Shown one piece after another: positions 37,750 to 46,477 of a stretch of DNA of 51,873 nt (the first letter of the stretch is position 1; each line of letters starts with the position of its first letter). The notes beneath the pieces are model-generated. The model ran no database searches. It was not told where the DNA came from and worked only from the letters and a program-made list of their open reading frames with translations. Made by a program: the position numbers and the translations under genes. The DNA is from Candidatus Brocadiaceae bacterium (GTDB lineage Bacteria; Planctomycetota; Brocadiia; SM23-32). Where the stretch lies: contig JAAYEJ010000024.1 in assembly GCA_012728835.1 (NCBI GenBank), forward strand, positions 1 to 51,873, in the 5' to 3' direction.

Positions 37750-40425
37750 ATGAGGCTCTGGAGGCGGACCGGGGCTGCGGCCCTGTGCGTGATGCTGTGT
37801 GCGTTCGGCCTCGGAGCCGCTGCGCCGGATGGCGAGACGGCCGCGCGCGTGCCGATCCTGGATACCTACGGCCCGTGGCGGATGCACTGCACGCTGGCGC
37901 CGCCCCTGCTGGCCTCCGGCGAGGCCATCGGGCTCCGGCACGCCTGGCTGAACTACAGGACGCCCGACCCCGACCCTGCCTGGCCGTCCCGGGACTTCGA
38001 CGACCGCTTCTGGAACCGCGGCCCGCTGAAGCTGTCCTGCAAGACGGCGCTCGCCGCGCGCATCTGCCTGCGCGGCAAGTTCACCGTGACCGACCCCGCC
38101 GCGGTCGCCGACCTGCGCCTGACCGTCGGCTACAAGGGCGGCCTGATCGTCTACCTCAACGGCGAGGAGATCCACAGGGCGCACGTCGAGAAGGGCGCGG
38201 CCGTCGCCGACGGGCTGGCCGGCGAGGAGCGCTTGCTCGAAGACCACACGGTCCCGCTCGACCGGCTCGTCGAGGGCGTCAACGTGCTGGCCCTGGAGGC
38301 CGTGCGCTCGGTCTACCCGCAGGTGGAAGAGGAGGACAACTACGAGCCGAACGCCTGCGAGTTCCTGCACGCGCGGCTCTCGGCGGCCTCGGCCGGCGGC
38401 CTGGTGCCGAACGTCGTGCGTCCGGCGGGGCTGCAGGTCTGGAACGCCGACGTGCTGGCGGCCGACGTGGACCTGGACTTCGGCGACACCGCCGAGCCGC
38501 TCAGGCCGGTCACGATCGTCGGCGCCCGCAACGGGCGCTTCTCCGGCAAGGTCGTCGTCGGATCCACCGAGCCGATCCGCGCGCTGGCGGCCCGCCCCGA
38601 GCCGCTCGTCGGCGGCGGCGGCGCCATCCCCGCTGCGGCGGTCCGCATCCGTTACGGCGTCCGCGGGGGTGGTTCGGGCCCCAACCTGTCGACGCGCCTG
38701 GTCCCGCACGCGCCGTATCCCCAATACGCCAACCGTCTGAGCGCCCTGGCCGAGGAGCCCCTGGAGGAGTTCGAGGTGCTGGTGCCGGGCCGGCGCGGGC
38801 GGCAGTACTGGCGCTTCGAGTCGTTCCCCGGGCAGCCCGAGACGGTCAACGGCGCGGTCGTGCCCGTCTGGATCACCGTGCAGGTGCCGGCCGACGCCGG
38901 GGCCGGCGACTACGCGGGCGCCGTGCGCATCGAGGTGGACGGCCAGGAGCCCGTGCGCGTGCCCGTGGAGCTGCACGTGGCGGACTACACGCTGCCCGAC
39001 ACGCAGGACTACCGCACGTGGCTCGACGTCATCCAGAGCCCCGACACGCTGGCCCTGGAGTATGACGTGCCGCTCTGGTCCGACGATCACTTCGACCTGA
39101 TCGCGCGGTCCTTCCGCCTGATCGGCCAGACGGGCGCGCGCACGCTCTACGTGCCGCTGATCGCCCACACCAACCTGGGCAACGAGCAGTCCATGGTCCG
39201 CTGGATCCCGGACGGCGACGCCTATGCCTACGACTTCTCGGTCATGGAACGCTACCTCGACACGGCCCGCGAGCACATGGGCACGCCGAAGCTGATCGTG
39301 TTCGTCGTCTGGGACCACTACATGATCCCGGAGTCCGACGCCTCCGGCGACGAGGCCTCGCAGGCACGGGGACGCCAGCGGCAGATGGCCCAGCACGTGC
39401 AGAAGGAGGGTGGGGACCTCGGCCAGGGGCCGATGGTCACCCGCCTGGACCCGGCCACGGGCGAGACGGAACTGCTCCTGCTTCCGTCGCACACGGATCC
39501 GGAGGCGAGCCGGCCGCTCTGGGCGCCGCTGTTCGAGGGCGTGCGCGCGCGTCTGGCGGAGCGCGGGCTGGAGGAGACGATGATGCTGGGCATCATGTCC
39601 GACGCCTGGCCGACCAAGGAGGACTGCGAGTTCTTCCGCGAGGTCACCGACGACGCGCCGTGGGTCATCCAGTCGCACGAGGGCTACCTGCGCGACGGGC
39701 GACGCCTGCACGACGTGGCCCGGCTGGGATACCAGGTGGTCGTCTGGCCCGTGCATTTCTCCGACGACGGTACGCACCGCGGCGAGCGCGACATCGGGAA
39801 GATCACCAGCCTCTGCGGCTGGCGCCGGGATGACCTGGTGGCCCGGTTCAACCGGACCAACGCCCTGGAGACGTGGATGGAAGCCGGCTGCCGGTTCGCC
39901 ATCGAGCGCAACATCACCGGCGACCACCGCGGCCAGGGCCGCGTTGGGGGCGATTACTGGCCCGTGCTGAAGAACGAGCGGGGCGACCGCGTCGGCCGGG
40001 TGCACGAACGCTACCCGGAGAGCAACTGGCGGAACCTCGTGATCCGGGCCTCGCTGCTGGCGCCGGGGCCGACCGGCCCGGTCGCGACCAGCCGCATGGA
40101 GGCGCTCCGCGAGGGCGTGCAGGAGTGCGAGGCGCGCATCGCCATCGAACGCGGCCTCTACGACGACGCCCTGCGCGCGAGGCTGCCGGCCGACCTGGTC
40201 GAGCGCTGCGAGCGTTACCTGCACGACAGGCACATGATGATGTGGCTGAGCGGGAGCGGTCTGCAGTTCTACCATCAGTACCCGGACGCCTCCTGGCGGG
40301 CCAAGTGGCCGCACGGCTGGGGGGGCGGGTTCACCGGTCACAACTGGTTCCTGGGCTCCGGCTACCAGGAGCGCAACCGGGAGTTGTTCGCCCTGGCAGG
40401 GGAGGTGACGGCGGCGCTCCGGTGA
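37750..40425 (+). CDS. Secreted DUF4091-type glycoside-hydrolase-like protein, copy 1
   Basis: The 891-residue protein has a signal peptide (RTGAAALCVMLCAFGLGAAA). A beta-sandwich follows with FDDRFWNRGPLKLSCKTALA and LNGEEIHRAH, like sugar-binding jelly-roll domains. Then come LHVADYTLPDTQDYRTWLDV and a barrel-like middle (WSDDHFDLIARSFRLIGQTG, LIVFVVWDHY), and a DUF4091-like C-terminal part (LLAPGPTGPVATSRMEALRE then GVQECEARIAI). DUF4091 proteins are thought to be glycosidases, but the activity is mostly unproven. The ATG at 37750 follows GAGGAGG; a GTG directly before it is an alternative. A paralogue follows directly. Confidence 0.72.
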   Translation: MRLWRRTGAAALCVMLCAFGLGAAAPDGETAARVPILDTYGPWRMHCTLAPPLLASGEAIGLRHAWLNYRTPDPDPAWPSRDFDDRFWNRGPLKLSCKTALAARICLRGKFTVTDPAAVADLRLTVGYKGGLIVYLNGEEIHRAHVEKGAAVADGLAGEERLLEDHTVPLDRLVEGVNVLALEAVRSVYPQVEEEDNYEPNACEFLHARLSAASAGGLVPNVVRPAGLQVWNADVLAADVDLDFGDTAEPLRPVTIVGARNGRFSGKVVVGSTEPIRALAARPEPLVGGGGAIPAAAVRIRYGVRGGGSGPNLSTRLVPHAPYPQYANRLSALAEEPLEEFEVLVPGRRGRQYWRFESFPGQPETVNGAVVPVWITVQVPADAGAGDYAGAVRIEVDGQEPVRVPVELHVADYTLPDTQDYRTWLDVIQSPDTLALEYDVPLWSDDHFDLIARSFRLIGQTGARTLYVPLIAHTNLGNEQSMVRWIPDGDAYAYDFSVMERYLDTAREHMGTPKLIVFVVWDHYMIPESDASGDEASQARGRQRQMAQHVQKEGGDLGQGPMVTRLDPATGETELLLLPSHTDPEASRPLWAPLFEGVRARLAERGLEETMMLGIMSDAWPTKEDCEFFREVTDDAPWVIQSHEGYLRDGRRLHDVARLGYQVVVWPVHFSDDGTHRGERDIGKITSLCGWRRDDLVARFNRTNALETWMEAGCRFAIERNITGDHRGQGRVGGDYWPVLKNERGDRVGRVHERYPESNWRNLVIRASLLAPGPTGPVATSRMEALREGVQECEARIAIERGLYDDALRARLPADLVERCERYLHDRHMMMWLSGSGLQFYHQYPDASWRAKWPHGWGGGFTGHNWFLGSGYQERNRELFALAGEVTAALR

Positions 40426-40479
40426 GCGCGGCCGTCCGCCATGCGGCAGGGCGATGAGACAATCGTGCGGAGGAGTGGG

Positions 40480-43149
40480 ATGAGGGCGTTCGGCGCGATG
40501 TGGGTGGCGGTCGGGCTTCTCGGTGCCGTCTGTGCGGCCGCCGAGTCCCCGGCGCAGGAGGGACGTGTGCCGGTGCTGGATACGTACGGGAACTGGCACA
40601 TGCGTTCGATGCTGGCGCCTCCGGTGCGGGCCTCCGGCGAGGAGGGGGCCCTGCCGCGGGTCTGGATGGCCCACAAGACGCCGCCCCCGCCCGAGGGCTG
40701 GGAGGCGCCGGACTTCGACGACCGCTTCTGGAACCGCGGCTCGCTCGTGCGCGTCCCCAAGACGGGCATCCTGGCGCGGGCGTGCATTCGCGGGAAGTTC
40801 GCCGTGACCGACGCGTCCGCCGTGGAGGCACTGTGGCTTTCGGCCCGCTACCGCGGCGGCATCGTCGTGTACCTGAACGGCCAGGAGGTGCATCGTGCGC
40901 ACAGGGAGCCGGGGCGGGAGCCGGCGGACGGCCCCGGAGGCGAGGAGCGGGAGATCGTGGACCTGGCGCTCCCGACCGACCGGCTGCGCAACGGCACGAA
41001 CGTGCTGGCGCTGGACGTCGTGCGGGCGCCGTACCCGGAGTCCGGCGGGCAGCCCGGCGAGTTCGTCTACGACATCAAGACCTGCGAGGTCCTGGAAGTG
41101 CGCCTTTCGGCGCCGAGCCGTGCGGGCCTGATCCCCAACGCCGTCCGCCCCGAAGGGCTGCAGGCGTGGAACTCGGACCCGCTGGCCGGCGACCACAGCC
41201 TGGACCAGGGCGACGCGGGCGTTCCCCTGCAACCGGTCACCATCATCGGCGCGCGCAACGGCCTCTTCTCCGGCAAGGTGGTGCTCGGCTCCACCCGGCC
41301 GATCCGGGGACTGAAGGTGGCCCCGGGGGCCATCTCCGGGCCCGGCGGCGCCGCCATCCCCGCCGACCACGTGGAGGTGCGCTACGGGGTGCCCTGGGGC
41401 GAGGAGCGCCTGGCCGACACCGGCCTCTACCACGGGCAGTGGCTGCGCGACAGCCCGTATCTCGACTACACCGTCGCGCTCGGGGCGCTGGCGGATGCGG
41501 CTCCGGACGAGGTCCCCGTGCTGCACGGGCAGCGGCAGGCATCCTTCTACACCTTTCCCCGCGGGCCGCAGGTCGTCAAGGCCGTCCCGGCCGCCGTCGT
41601 GCCCCTGTGGCTGCGCGTGCGTACGCCCGCCGACGCCGCCCCGGGCACCTACACCGGCTCGCTGCGCGTCCAGGCCGACGGCGAGGAGCCGATCGACGTG
41701 CCCCTCGAACTGCGCGTGGCGGATTACGTGCTTCCCACCACGCAGGACTACCGCACCTGGGTCGACATCATCCAGTGTCCCGACACCCTGGCGTTGGAGT
41801 ACGACATCCCGCTCTGGTCCGACAGGCACTTCGACATGATCGCCCGCTCCTTCCGGCTGATCGGCGAGACCGGCAGCCGCATCGTCTACATCCCCCTGAT
41901 CGCCCACACGAACCTCGGCAACGAGCAGTCGATGGTCCGGTGGATCAAGCGCGAGGACGGGGGGTATGACCATGATTTCTCGATCATGGAGCGTTACCTG
42001 GATGTCGCCCGCGAGACCATGGGCACGCCCAAGCTCATCGTCTTCGTCGTCTGGGACGTCTACATGATCCCGAAGGAGACGGACGGCAAGCGACGGACCC
42101 GCGAGGTGTGGCACACGGCGCACCTGGACAAGATCGGCGCCGAATACGGCCAGGGCCCGATGGTGACCGTCCTGGACCCCGCCACCGGCGAGACGGACGT
42201 GCTGAACCTGCCGCCCCACGAGGGCGACCCCGCGGACAAGGCGCTCTGGCAGCCGGTCGTCGACGGCGTGCGCGAGCGGCTGCGCGCGCGCGGCCTGGAG
42301 GACGCCATGATGTTCGGCCTGCACCACGACACCTGGGCCGGCAGGGATGACGTGGCATTGTTCAACGACCTCGCCCCGGACGTCCCATGGGCGATGCATT
42401 CGCACGAAGGCCATAAGGCGGACGCGAAGATGTACGGCATCGCGCAGGTCGCCTACCAGGCCTGCGTCTGGGCCGTCGCCTTCTCGGATGACGGCACGGA
42501 TCGCGGCGAACGCGACAAGGGCCGGATCACGAGCCGTATGGGCTGGAACCGTGAGCACCTGATCGCCCAGTTCGACCGCGTCACGCGCGACGACCACCCG
42601 AACACGCGCTGGCGCCACCTGGCCGAAACCTGCATCACGGGCTCCCAGAGGGGCCCCGGCCGGCTCGGGGCGGAATACTGGAAGGTCGTCCGCAACGCGC
42701 GCGGCGAGCGCGCGAGCACGTCGTTCGAACGCTATCCCGAGAGCAGTTGGCGGAACCTGTTCATCGCCTCGAGCCTGATCGTGCCGGGACCGGAGGGGCC
42801 GGCGGCCGGCCGCCGCCTGGAGGCCCTGCGCGAGGGCGTGCAGGAGTGCGAGGCGCGCATCACGATTGAACGCGCCCTGTACGATGCCGAACGGAGGGCC
42901 CGGCTCGGAGACGATCTCGCCCGGCGCTGTGAGGAGTACCTCCACGAGCGCCACATGATGCTCTGGCAGAGCCTCTGGAGCATGCAGTGCTATTACCGGT
43001 ATCCCGAGAAGCAGGAACGCTACGAAGGAGGCGGTTGGCGAACGATGCCCAACGTCTCCGGGCACAACTGGTTCCTGGGCTCCGGCTACCAGGAGCGCAA
43101 CCAGCAGCTTTTTGCTCTGGCCGGAGAGGTCGCGCGGGCGCTGCGATAG
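40480..43149 (+). CDS. Secreted DUF4091-type glycoside-hydrolase-like protein, copy 2
   Basis: The 889-residue protein is collinear with copy 1 over its whole length and shares long stretches: FDDRFWNRG, DTLALEYD..LWSD, LIAHTNLGNEQSMVRWI, MGTPKLIVFVVWD and FLGSGYQERN near the end. It has its own signal peptide (MRAFGAMWVAVGLLGAVCAA). Differences cluster in the binding-sandwich part and around IAQVAYQACVWAVAFSDDGT, so the two may prefer different sugars. The start follows GGAGGAG, 54 bp after copy 1. As with copy 1, a glycosidase role is likely but unproven. Confidence 0.72.
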   Translation: MRAFGAMWVAVGLLGAVCAAAESPAQEGRVPVLDTYGNWHMRSMLAPPVRASGEEGALPRVWMAHKTPPPPEGWEAPDFDDRFWNRGSLVRVPKTGILARACIRGKFAVTDASAVEALWLSARYRGGIVVYLNGQEVHRAHREPGREPADGPGGEEREIVDLALPTDRLRNGTNVLALDVVRAPYPESGGQPGEFVYDIKTCEVLEVRLSAPSRAGLIPNAVRPEGLQAWNSDPLAGDHSLDQGDAGVPLQPVTIIGARNGLFSGKVVLGSTRPIRGLKVAPGAISGPGGAAIPADHVEVRYGVPWGEERLADTGLYHGQWLRDSPYLDYTVALGALADAAPDEVPVLHGQRQASFYTFPRGPQVVKAVPAAVVPLWLRVRTPADAAPGTYTGSLRVQADGEEPIDVPLELRVADYVLPTTQDYRTWVDIIQCPDTLALEYDIPLWSDRHFDMIARSFRLIGETGSRIVYIPLIAHTNLGNEQSMVRWIKREDGGYDHDFSIMERYLDVARETMGTPKLIVFVVWDVYMIPKETDGKRRTREVWHTAHLDKIGAEYGQGPMVTVLDPATGETDVLNLPPHEGDPADKALWQPVVDGVRERLRARGLEDAMMFGLHHDTWAGRDDVALFNDLAPDVPWAMHSHEGHKADAKMYGIAQVAYQACVWAVAFSDDGTDRGERDKGRITSRMGWNREHLIAQFDRVTRDDHPNTRWRHLAETCITGSQRGPGRLGAEYWKVVRNARGERASTSFERYPESSWRNLFIASSLIVPGPEGPAAGRRLEALREGVQECEARITIERALYDAERRARLGDDLARRCEEYLHERHMMLWQSLWSMQCYYRYPEKQERYEGGGWRTMPNVSGHNWFLGSGYQERNQQLFALAGEVARALR

Positions 43150-43185
43150 ACGTGGACGGAACGCCGTCCCGAATGGAGTGGAGCG

Positions 43186-43977
43186 ATGGGTTGCACGGGC
43201 TTTCCTGACGGGCTGAGGCCCGAGGACGTCGTGCTCTTTGCCGGGGCGCATCCCGACGACGAGACGGTGATCGGGCCGCTGCTGGCCTACTGCGCCGACC
43301 GCTGTCGCCGGGTCGTCGTGCTCTCGCTGACGCGGGGCGAGTCCGGCCACAACCTGACCCGCGAGGATATGACGCATACCCTCTCGCAGGTGCGCGAGAT
43401 GGAGTTCAGGGCGTCCGTCGGCGCCTTCGGCGGCCTGCCGATCATGCTGGACTACGTGAACGGCACGTCCCGGGCGCACCCGGGCGGGCTGGCGGTCCTG
43501 GACCTCCGCCCGGAGGCCCACAAGCGCTGGCGCGCGGCCGGCCGTGAGACTCCGGAGCAGATCCGGACGCGCTGGACGGAGCAGACGGGCGACCCGGTCG
43601 AGGCGGTCCTGGCACTCCTGCGCGCGAACAAGCCGAGCGCGGTCATCACGTTGGACCTCGAGCGCGGCTTCACGGACCACGTCGAGCACATCGCCCTGGC
43701 GCACATCACGCGCGACGCCGTCAGCGCATACAACCGCGAGGCCGACGCGAAGGCCACCCTCTACTACGCCTACGACCCGAAGGGCGACGTGCAGGAAGGC
43801 GAGCACATCCTCACCAGCGACCTGAACCGGCTCGGCGGGAAGGACTACTTCGCCGTTGCCGCCGAGTGCCGGGTCATCTACGAGAGCCAGTTCGGCCCCC
43901 GCGGCTCGCAGGAGAGCACGAACTACTCGGCCGCACGTTCCGCAGAGGCGCTGCTCCGGCGCCCGGACGCCGGCTGA
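43186..43977 (+). CDS. PIG-L family deacetylase, copy 1
   Basis: The 263-residue protein has the canonical zinc motif GAHPDDETVIGPLLAY, then SLTRGESGHNLTRED, ITLDLERGFTDHVEHIALA (His ligands) and a C-terminal Asn/Gly-rich region. It should remove acetyl groups from an N-acetyl sugar. The start follows GGAG, 36 bp after the DUF4091 pair, so secreted cleavage and intracellular deacetylation may be linked. Residues around SQVREMEFRASVGAFGG are encoded by a block identical to one in the next gene. Confidence 0.87.
   Translation: MGCTGFPDGLRPEDVVLFAGAHPDDETVIGPLLAYCADRCRRVVVLSLTRGESGHNLTREDMTHTLSQVREMEFRASVGAFGGLPIMLDYVNGTSRAHPGGLAVLDLRPEAHKRWRAAGRETPEQIRTRWTEQTGDPVEAVLALLRANKPSAVITLDLERGFTDHVEHIALAHITRDAVSAYNREADAKATLYYAYDPKGDVQEGEHILTSDLNRLGGKDYFAVAAECRVIYESQFGPRGSQESTNYSAARSAEALLRRPDAG
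43378..43499 (+). repeat. 122-bp block identical to 44208-44329
   Basis: This block inside the first PIG-L gene matches the second PIG-L gene at every base, whereas sequence on both sides differs at many positions. It encodes the segment from LSQVREMEF to GLAVL. Confidence 0.85.
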
Positions 43978-44024
43978 ACGGCGTCCCGCGCCCTGTCCCG
44001 CCGTTTGCAGAGGAGGTGAGCAGT

Positions 44025-44807
44025 ATGTCGTTCCTGGAGTCACTGAAGCCGGACGACGTTGTGCTCTTTGCCGGCACGCACGCGGACGATGAGACCTTGA
44101 TCGGGCCGCTCCTTGCCTACTGCGCCGATCATTGCCGGGAGGTGGTGGTCAGCTGCATGACGCGCGGCGAGTCCGGCCACAACCTGACCCGGGAGGACCT
44201 GACGCACACCCTCTCGCAGGTGCGCGAGATGGAGTTCAGGGCGTCCGTCGGCGCCTTCGGCGGCCTGCCGATCATGCTGGACTACGTGAACGGCACGTCC
44301 CGGGCGCACCCGGGCGGGCTGGCGGTCCTCGACCCTGACCCGCAGGCCCAGGCACGCTGGCGGGCGGCGGTGTCGCAGACTCCGGACGAGATCTGCGCGC
44401 GCTGGACCAATCAGACGGGCGATCCGGTGGTGGCATTGCTCGCGCTCTTGCGCCACAAGCGGCCGAGCATCGTGATCACCCTCGACCTGGAGGGCGGCTA
44501 CACGGGCCACGTCGAGCACGTCGCCACGGCCCGCGCGACCGTCGAGGCCGTACGGGCCTACAACGCCGACCGCGAGCCGAAGGCCGTGCTCTACTGCGCC
44601 TGCGACTGGACGGACGCGTCCAAGGACGGCGAGCACATACTCACCAGCGACCTGAACCGCCTCGGCGGCAAGGACTACGTCGCGCTTGCCGAAGAGTGCC
44701 GGGCGTTCTACGAGAGCCAGTTCGGCGTCCGCAGCGGCGGCGGAGGCGGCTCGTACGTCACCAAGCGCGCCCCGGAAGCCCTGCTCCTCCGCGTGGACGC
44801 CGGATAG
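44025..44807 (+). CDS. PIG-L family deacetylase, copy 2
   Basis: The 260-residue protein is a tandem paralogue of copy 1. Its zinc motif reads GTHADDETLIGPLLAY, with Ala in place of the usual Pro; the Asp-Asp-Glu residues are kept. LEGGYTGHVEHVATA keeps the His ligands. The end carries a Gly-rich stretch (SGGGGGS) not in copy 1. The start follows AGGAGGTGAG, an excellent ribosome site, 47 bp after copy 1. A change of substrate after duplication is likely. Confidence 0.86.
   Translation: MSFLESLKPDDVVLFAGTHADDETLIGPLLAYCADHCREVVVSCMTRGESGHNLTREDLTHTLSQVREMEFRASVGAFGGLPIMLDYVNGTSRAHPGGLAVLDPDPQAQARWRAAVSQTPDEICARWTNQTGDPVVALLALLRHKRPSIVITLDLEGGYTGHVEHVATARATVEAVRAYNADREPKAVLYCACDWTDASKDGEHILTSDLNRLGGKDYVALAEECRAFYESQFGVRSGGGGGSYVTKRAPEALLLRVDAG
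44208..44329 (+). repeat. 122-bp block identical to 43378-43499
   Basis: Second copy of the shared block, inside PIG-L copy 2. The distance between copies is 830 bp. Confidence 0.85.
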
Positions 44808-44928
44808 GGGGCCGCGCCCGAAGCGCACACGGTCCGTCCGACGCCCCCACGGGCGAACCTGCGCTTGCGCCTGCCGCCGCCGGCGGGTATCGTCGAAGAC
44901 TCATCCAAGAGAGCGGGAGTCGCCGGCC

Positions 44929-45681
44929 GTGAAGCTGTTCGACGCGCGCATCGTCCTCGGCCGTGCCATCGACCTGGAGCCGTTCCAGTCGTCCGACGTG
45001 GAGTCGATCCGCCGCGCCCTGGACCGGTACGGCATCGAGCGGGCGCTGCTCAGCTCGTTCGCGTCCTTCCGATTCGACGTGTCCTACGGCAACCGCCTGA
45101 CGTTCGAGGCGGCCGCGGCCGATCCGCGTCTCATCCCGTGTCCGGCCGTCCTGCCCGACGCGGTGGGGGAGGTGGGGGACGAGGACGCGCTCGTCGGCGG
45201 GCTGATCGAGCGCGGCGCCCGGTGCGTGGGGCTCTACCCGAAGAGCTGCGGCCTGGCCGCCGACGAGCGCGTGCTCGGCCGCCTGCTGTCCGCCGCCTGC
45301 GTGCGCCGCCTGCCCGTGCAGGTGCCCGCCGGGGAGCTGGACCTGCTCCCGATGGCGGGCCTGGCCGCCCGGCATCCGGACGTGCCGTTCATCTACTGTC
45401 CGTACCCGCCGGGCCTCTACCGCGACCGCAACCTGCTGCCGGTCCTCGCCGACACGCCGAACCTGCACATGACGATCAACCCGCCGTTCGGCCTCAACGA
45501 GGGCATCGAGACGATCTGCGCGCGCATCGGCTCCGGGCGCCTGCTCTTCGCCTCGAACTACCCGATCGCCGAACCGGGCGCCGCCATCGGCCACCTCGCC
45601 TATGCCGACATCCCTCCCGGCGACCTCGAGAGCATCGCGTTCCGCAACCTGGAAGGGCTGATCCATGCCGTCCGCCTCTGA
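44929..45681 (+). CDS. Amidohydrolase-like protein lacking the HxH metal motif
   Basis: The 250-residue protein follows the amidohydrolase-2 barrel order (FDARIVLGR, LIPCPAVLP, ARCVGLYPKSCGL, RRLPVQVPAGEL, PFIYCPYPPGLY, LLFASNYPI) but lost the metal ligands. The first strand has DAR where DxHxH is normal, the third-strand position has QVPAG instead of His, and the final Asp is replaced in ASNYP. It is therefore probably catalytically dead or uses another chemistry. The start is GTG at 44929 with GGGAG upstream. Its last 17 bases overlap the start of an intact amidohydrolase, which suggests a partnership. Confidence 0.72.
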   Translation: MKLFDARIVLGRAIDLEPFQSSDVESIRRALDRYGIERALLSSFASFRFDVSYGNRLTFEAAAADPRLIPCPAVLPDAVGEVGDEDALVGGLIERGARCVGLYPKSCGLAADERVLGRLLSAACVRRLPVQVPAGELDLLPMAGLAARHPDVPFIYCPYPPGLYRDRNLLPVLADTPNLHMTINPPFGLNEGIETICARIGSGRLLFASNYPIAEPGAAIGHLAYADIPPGDLESIAFRNLEGLIHAVRL

Positions 45682-46453
45682 GAGCCTCTGCGACCGTGTC
45701 CGCGCCCGCCGGCCGCTGCCCCTGGACGGCATTGTGGACATGCACATCCACCTCGGCTCGTGGGCGGCCTTCGCCATGCCGGGAAACGATGCCGACTCGA
45801 TGGTGCGGCAGATGGACCGCGTCGGGGTCGCGGTGGCCGTCTGCAGCCACCAGGCGTGCATGACGCCTGAGGTCGCCTACGGCAACGACCAGGTGCTGGA
45901 GGCCATGCGGCGCCATCCGGGGCGGATCCTCGGGTATGCGTCGGCCTACCCGGTGAACGACACGCTCGGGATCGACGAGATCCGCCGCTGTCTGGACGCG
46001 GGGATGGTCGGCGTCAAGATGCACAACGCGAACAGGATTCCCTATACCGCAGAACGCTACACGCCCATCTGGCGGCTGGCGAATGAGCGTCGTCTGCCCG
46101 TGCTCCTGCACACCTGGGGCGGGCTGGGCGCGCACGAGCGGCTCTTCGAGGAATACACGGACTGCCCCATCCTGCTGGCGCACTCGGGAAGCACGCGCGC
46201 CGACGACTACGTGCCCTGGGCCGTCCGTTACCCGCACGTCTACCTGGACCTGGAGTTCTCCGGATGCCCGAACGGGCTGGTGGAGTGCCTGGTGCGGCGC
46301 GCCTCGGCCGAGAAGATCGTCTTCGGCTCCGATATGCCCTGGATGCCGCTCGGGCAGCAGATCGGGCGCGTCGTGTTCGCGGATATCGCCGAGGAGCAGA
46401 AGCGCGCCATCCTGGTGGACAACGCGCGCCGCATCCTGGGGCTGGCCCCCTGA
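45665..46453 (+). CDS. Amidohydrolase-2 family hydrolase, intact metal site
   Basis: The 262-residue protein has IVDMHIHLGSWAAF (HxH), AGMVGVKMHNANR, LPVLLHTWGGLG (His), ILLAHSGSTRADD (His) and IVFGSDMPWMPLG (Asp), the complete set for amidohydrolase-2 enzymes. The function may be lactone opening, decarboxylation or amide cleavage. Translation starts inside the end of the preceding pseudo-amidohydrolase, so the two are likely coupled and made in equal amounts. The pectate-lyase-like gene follows after 24 bp. Confidence 0.84.
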   Translation: MPSASESLCDRVRARRPLPLDGIVDMHIHLGSWAAFAMPGNDADSMVRQMDRVGVAVAVCSHQACMTPEVAYGNDQVLEAMRRHPGRILGYASAYPVNDTLGIDEIRRCLDAGMVGVKMHNANRIPYTAERYTPIWRLANERRLPVLLHTWGGLGAHERLFEEYTDCPILLAHSGSTRADDYVPWAVRYPHVYLDLEFSGCPNGLVECLVRRASAEKIVFGSDMPWMPLGQQIGRVVFADIAEEQKRAILVDNARRILGLAP

Positions 46454-46477
46454 GGTCTGTCGATGAGGTGAAGTGAG

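Noticed and set aside
37639-44043. 2134-residue open frame on the minus strand
   Set aside because: It is antisense to the M55, DUF4091 and PIG-L genes, has Arg/Val/His/Asp-rich composition typical of GC-rich shadow frames and no domain motif.
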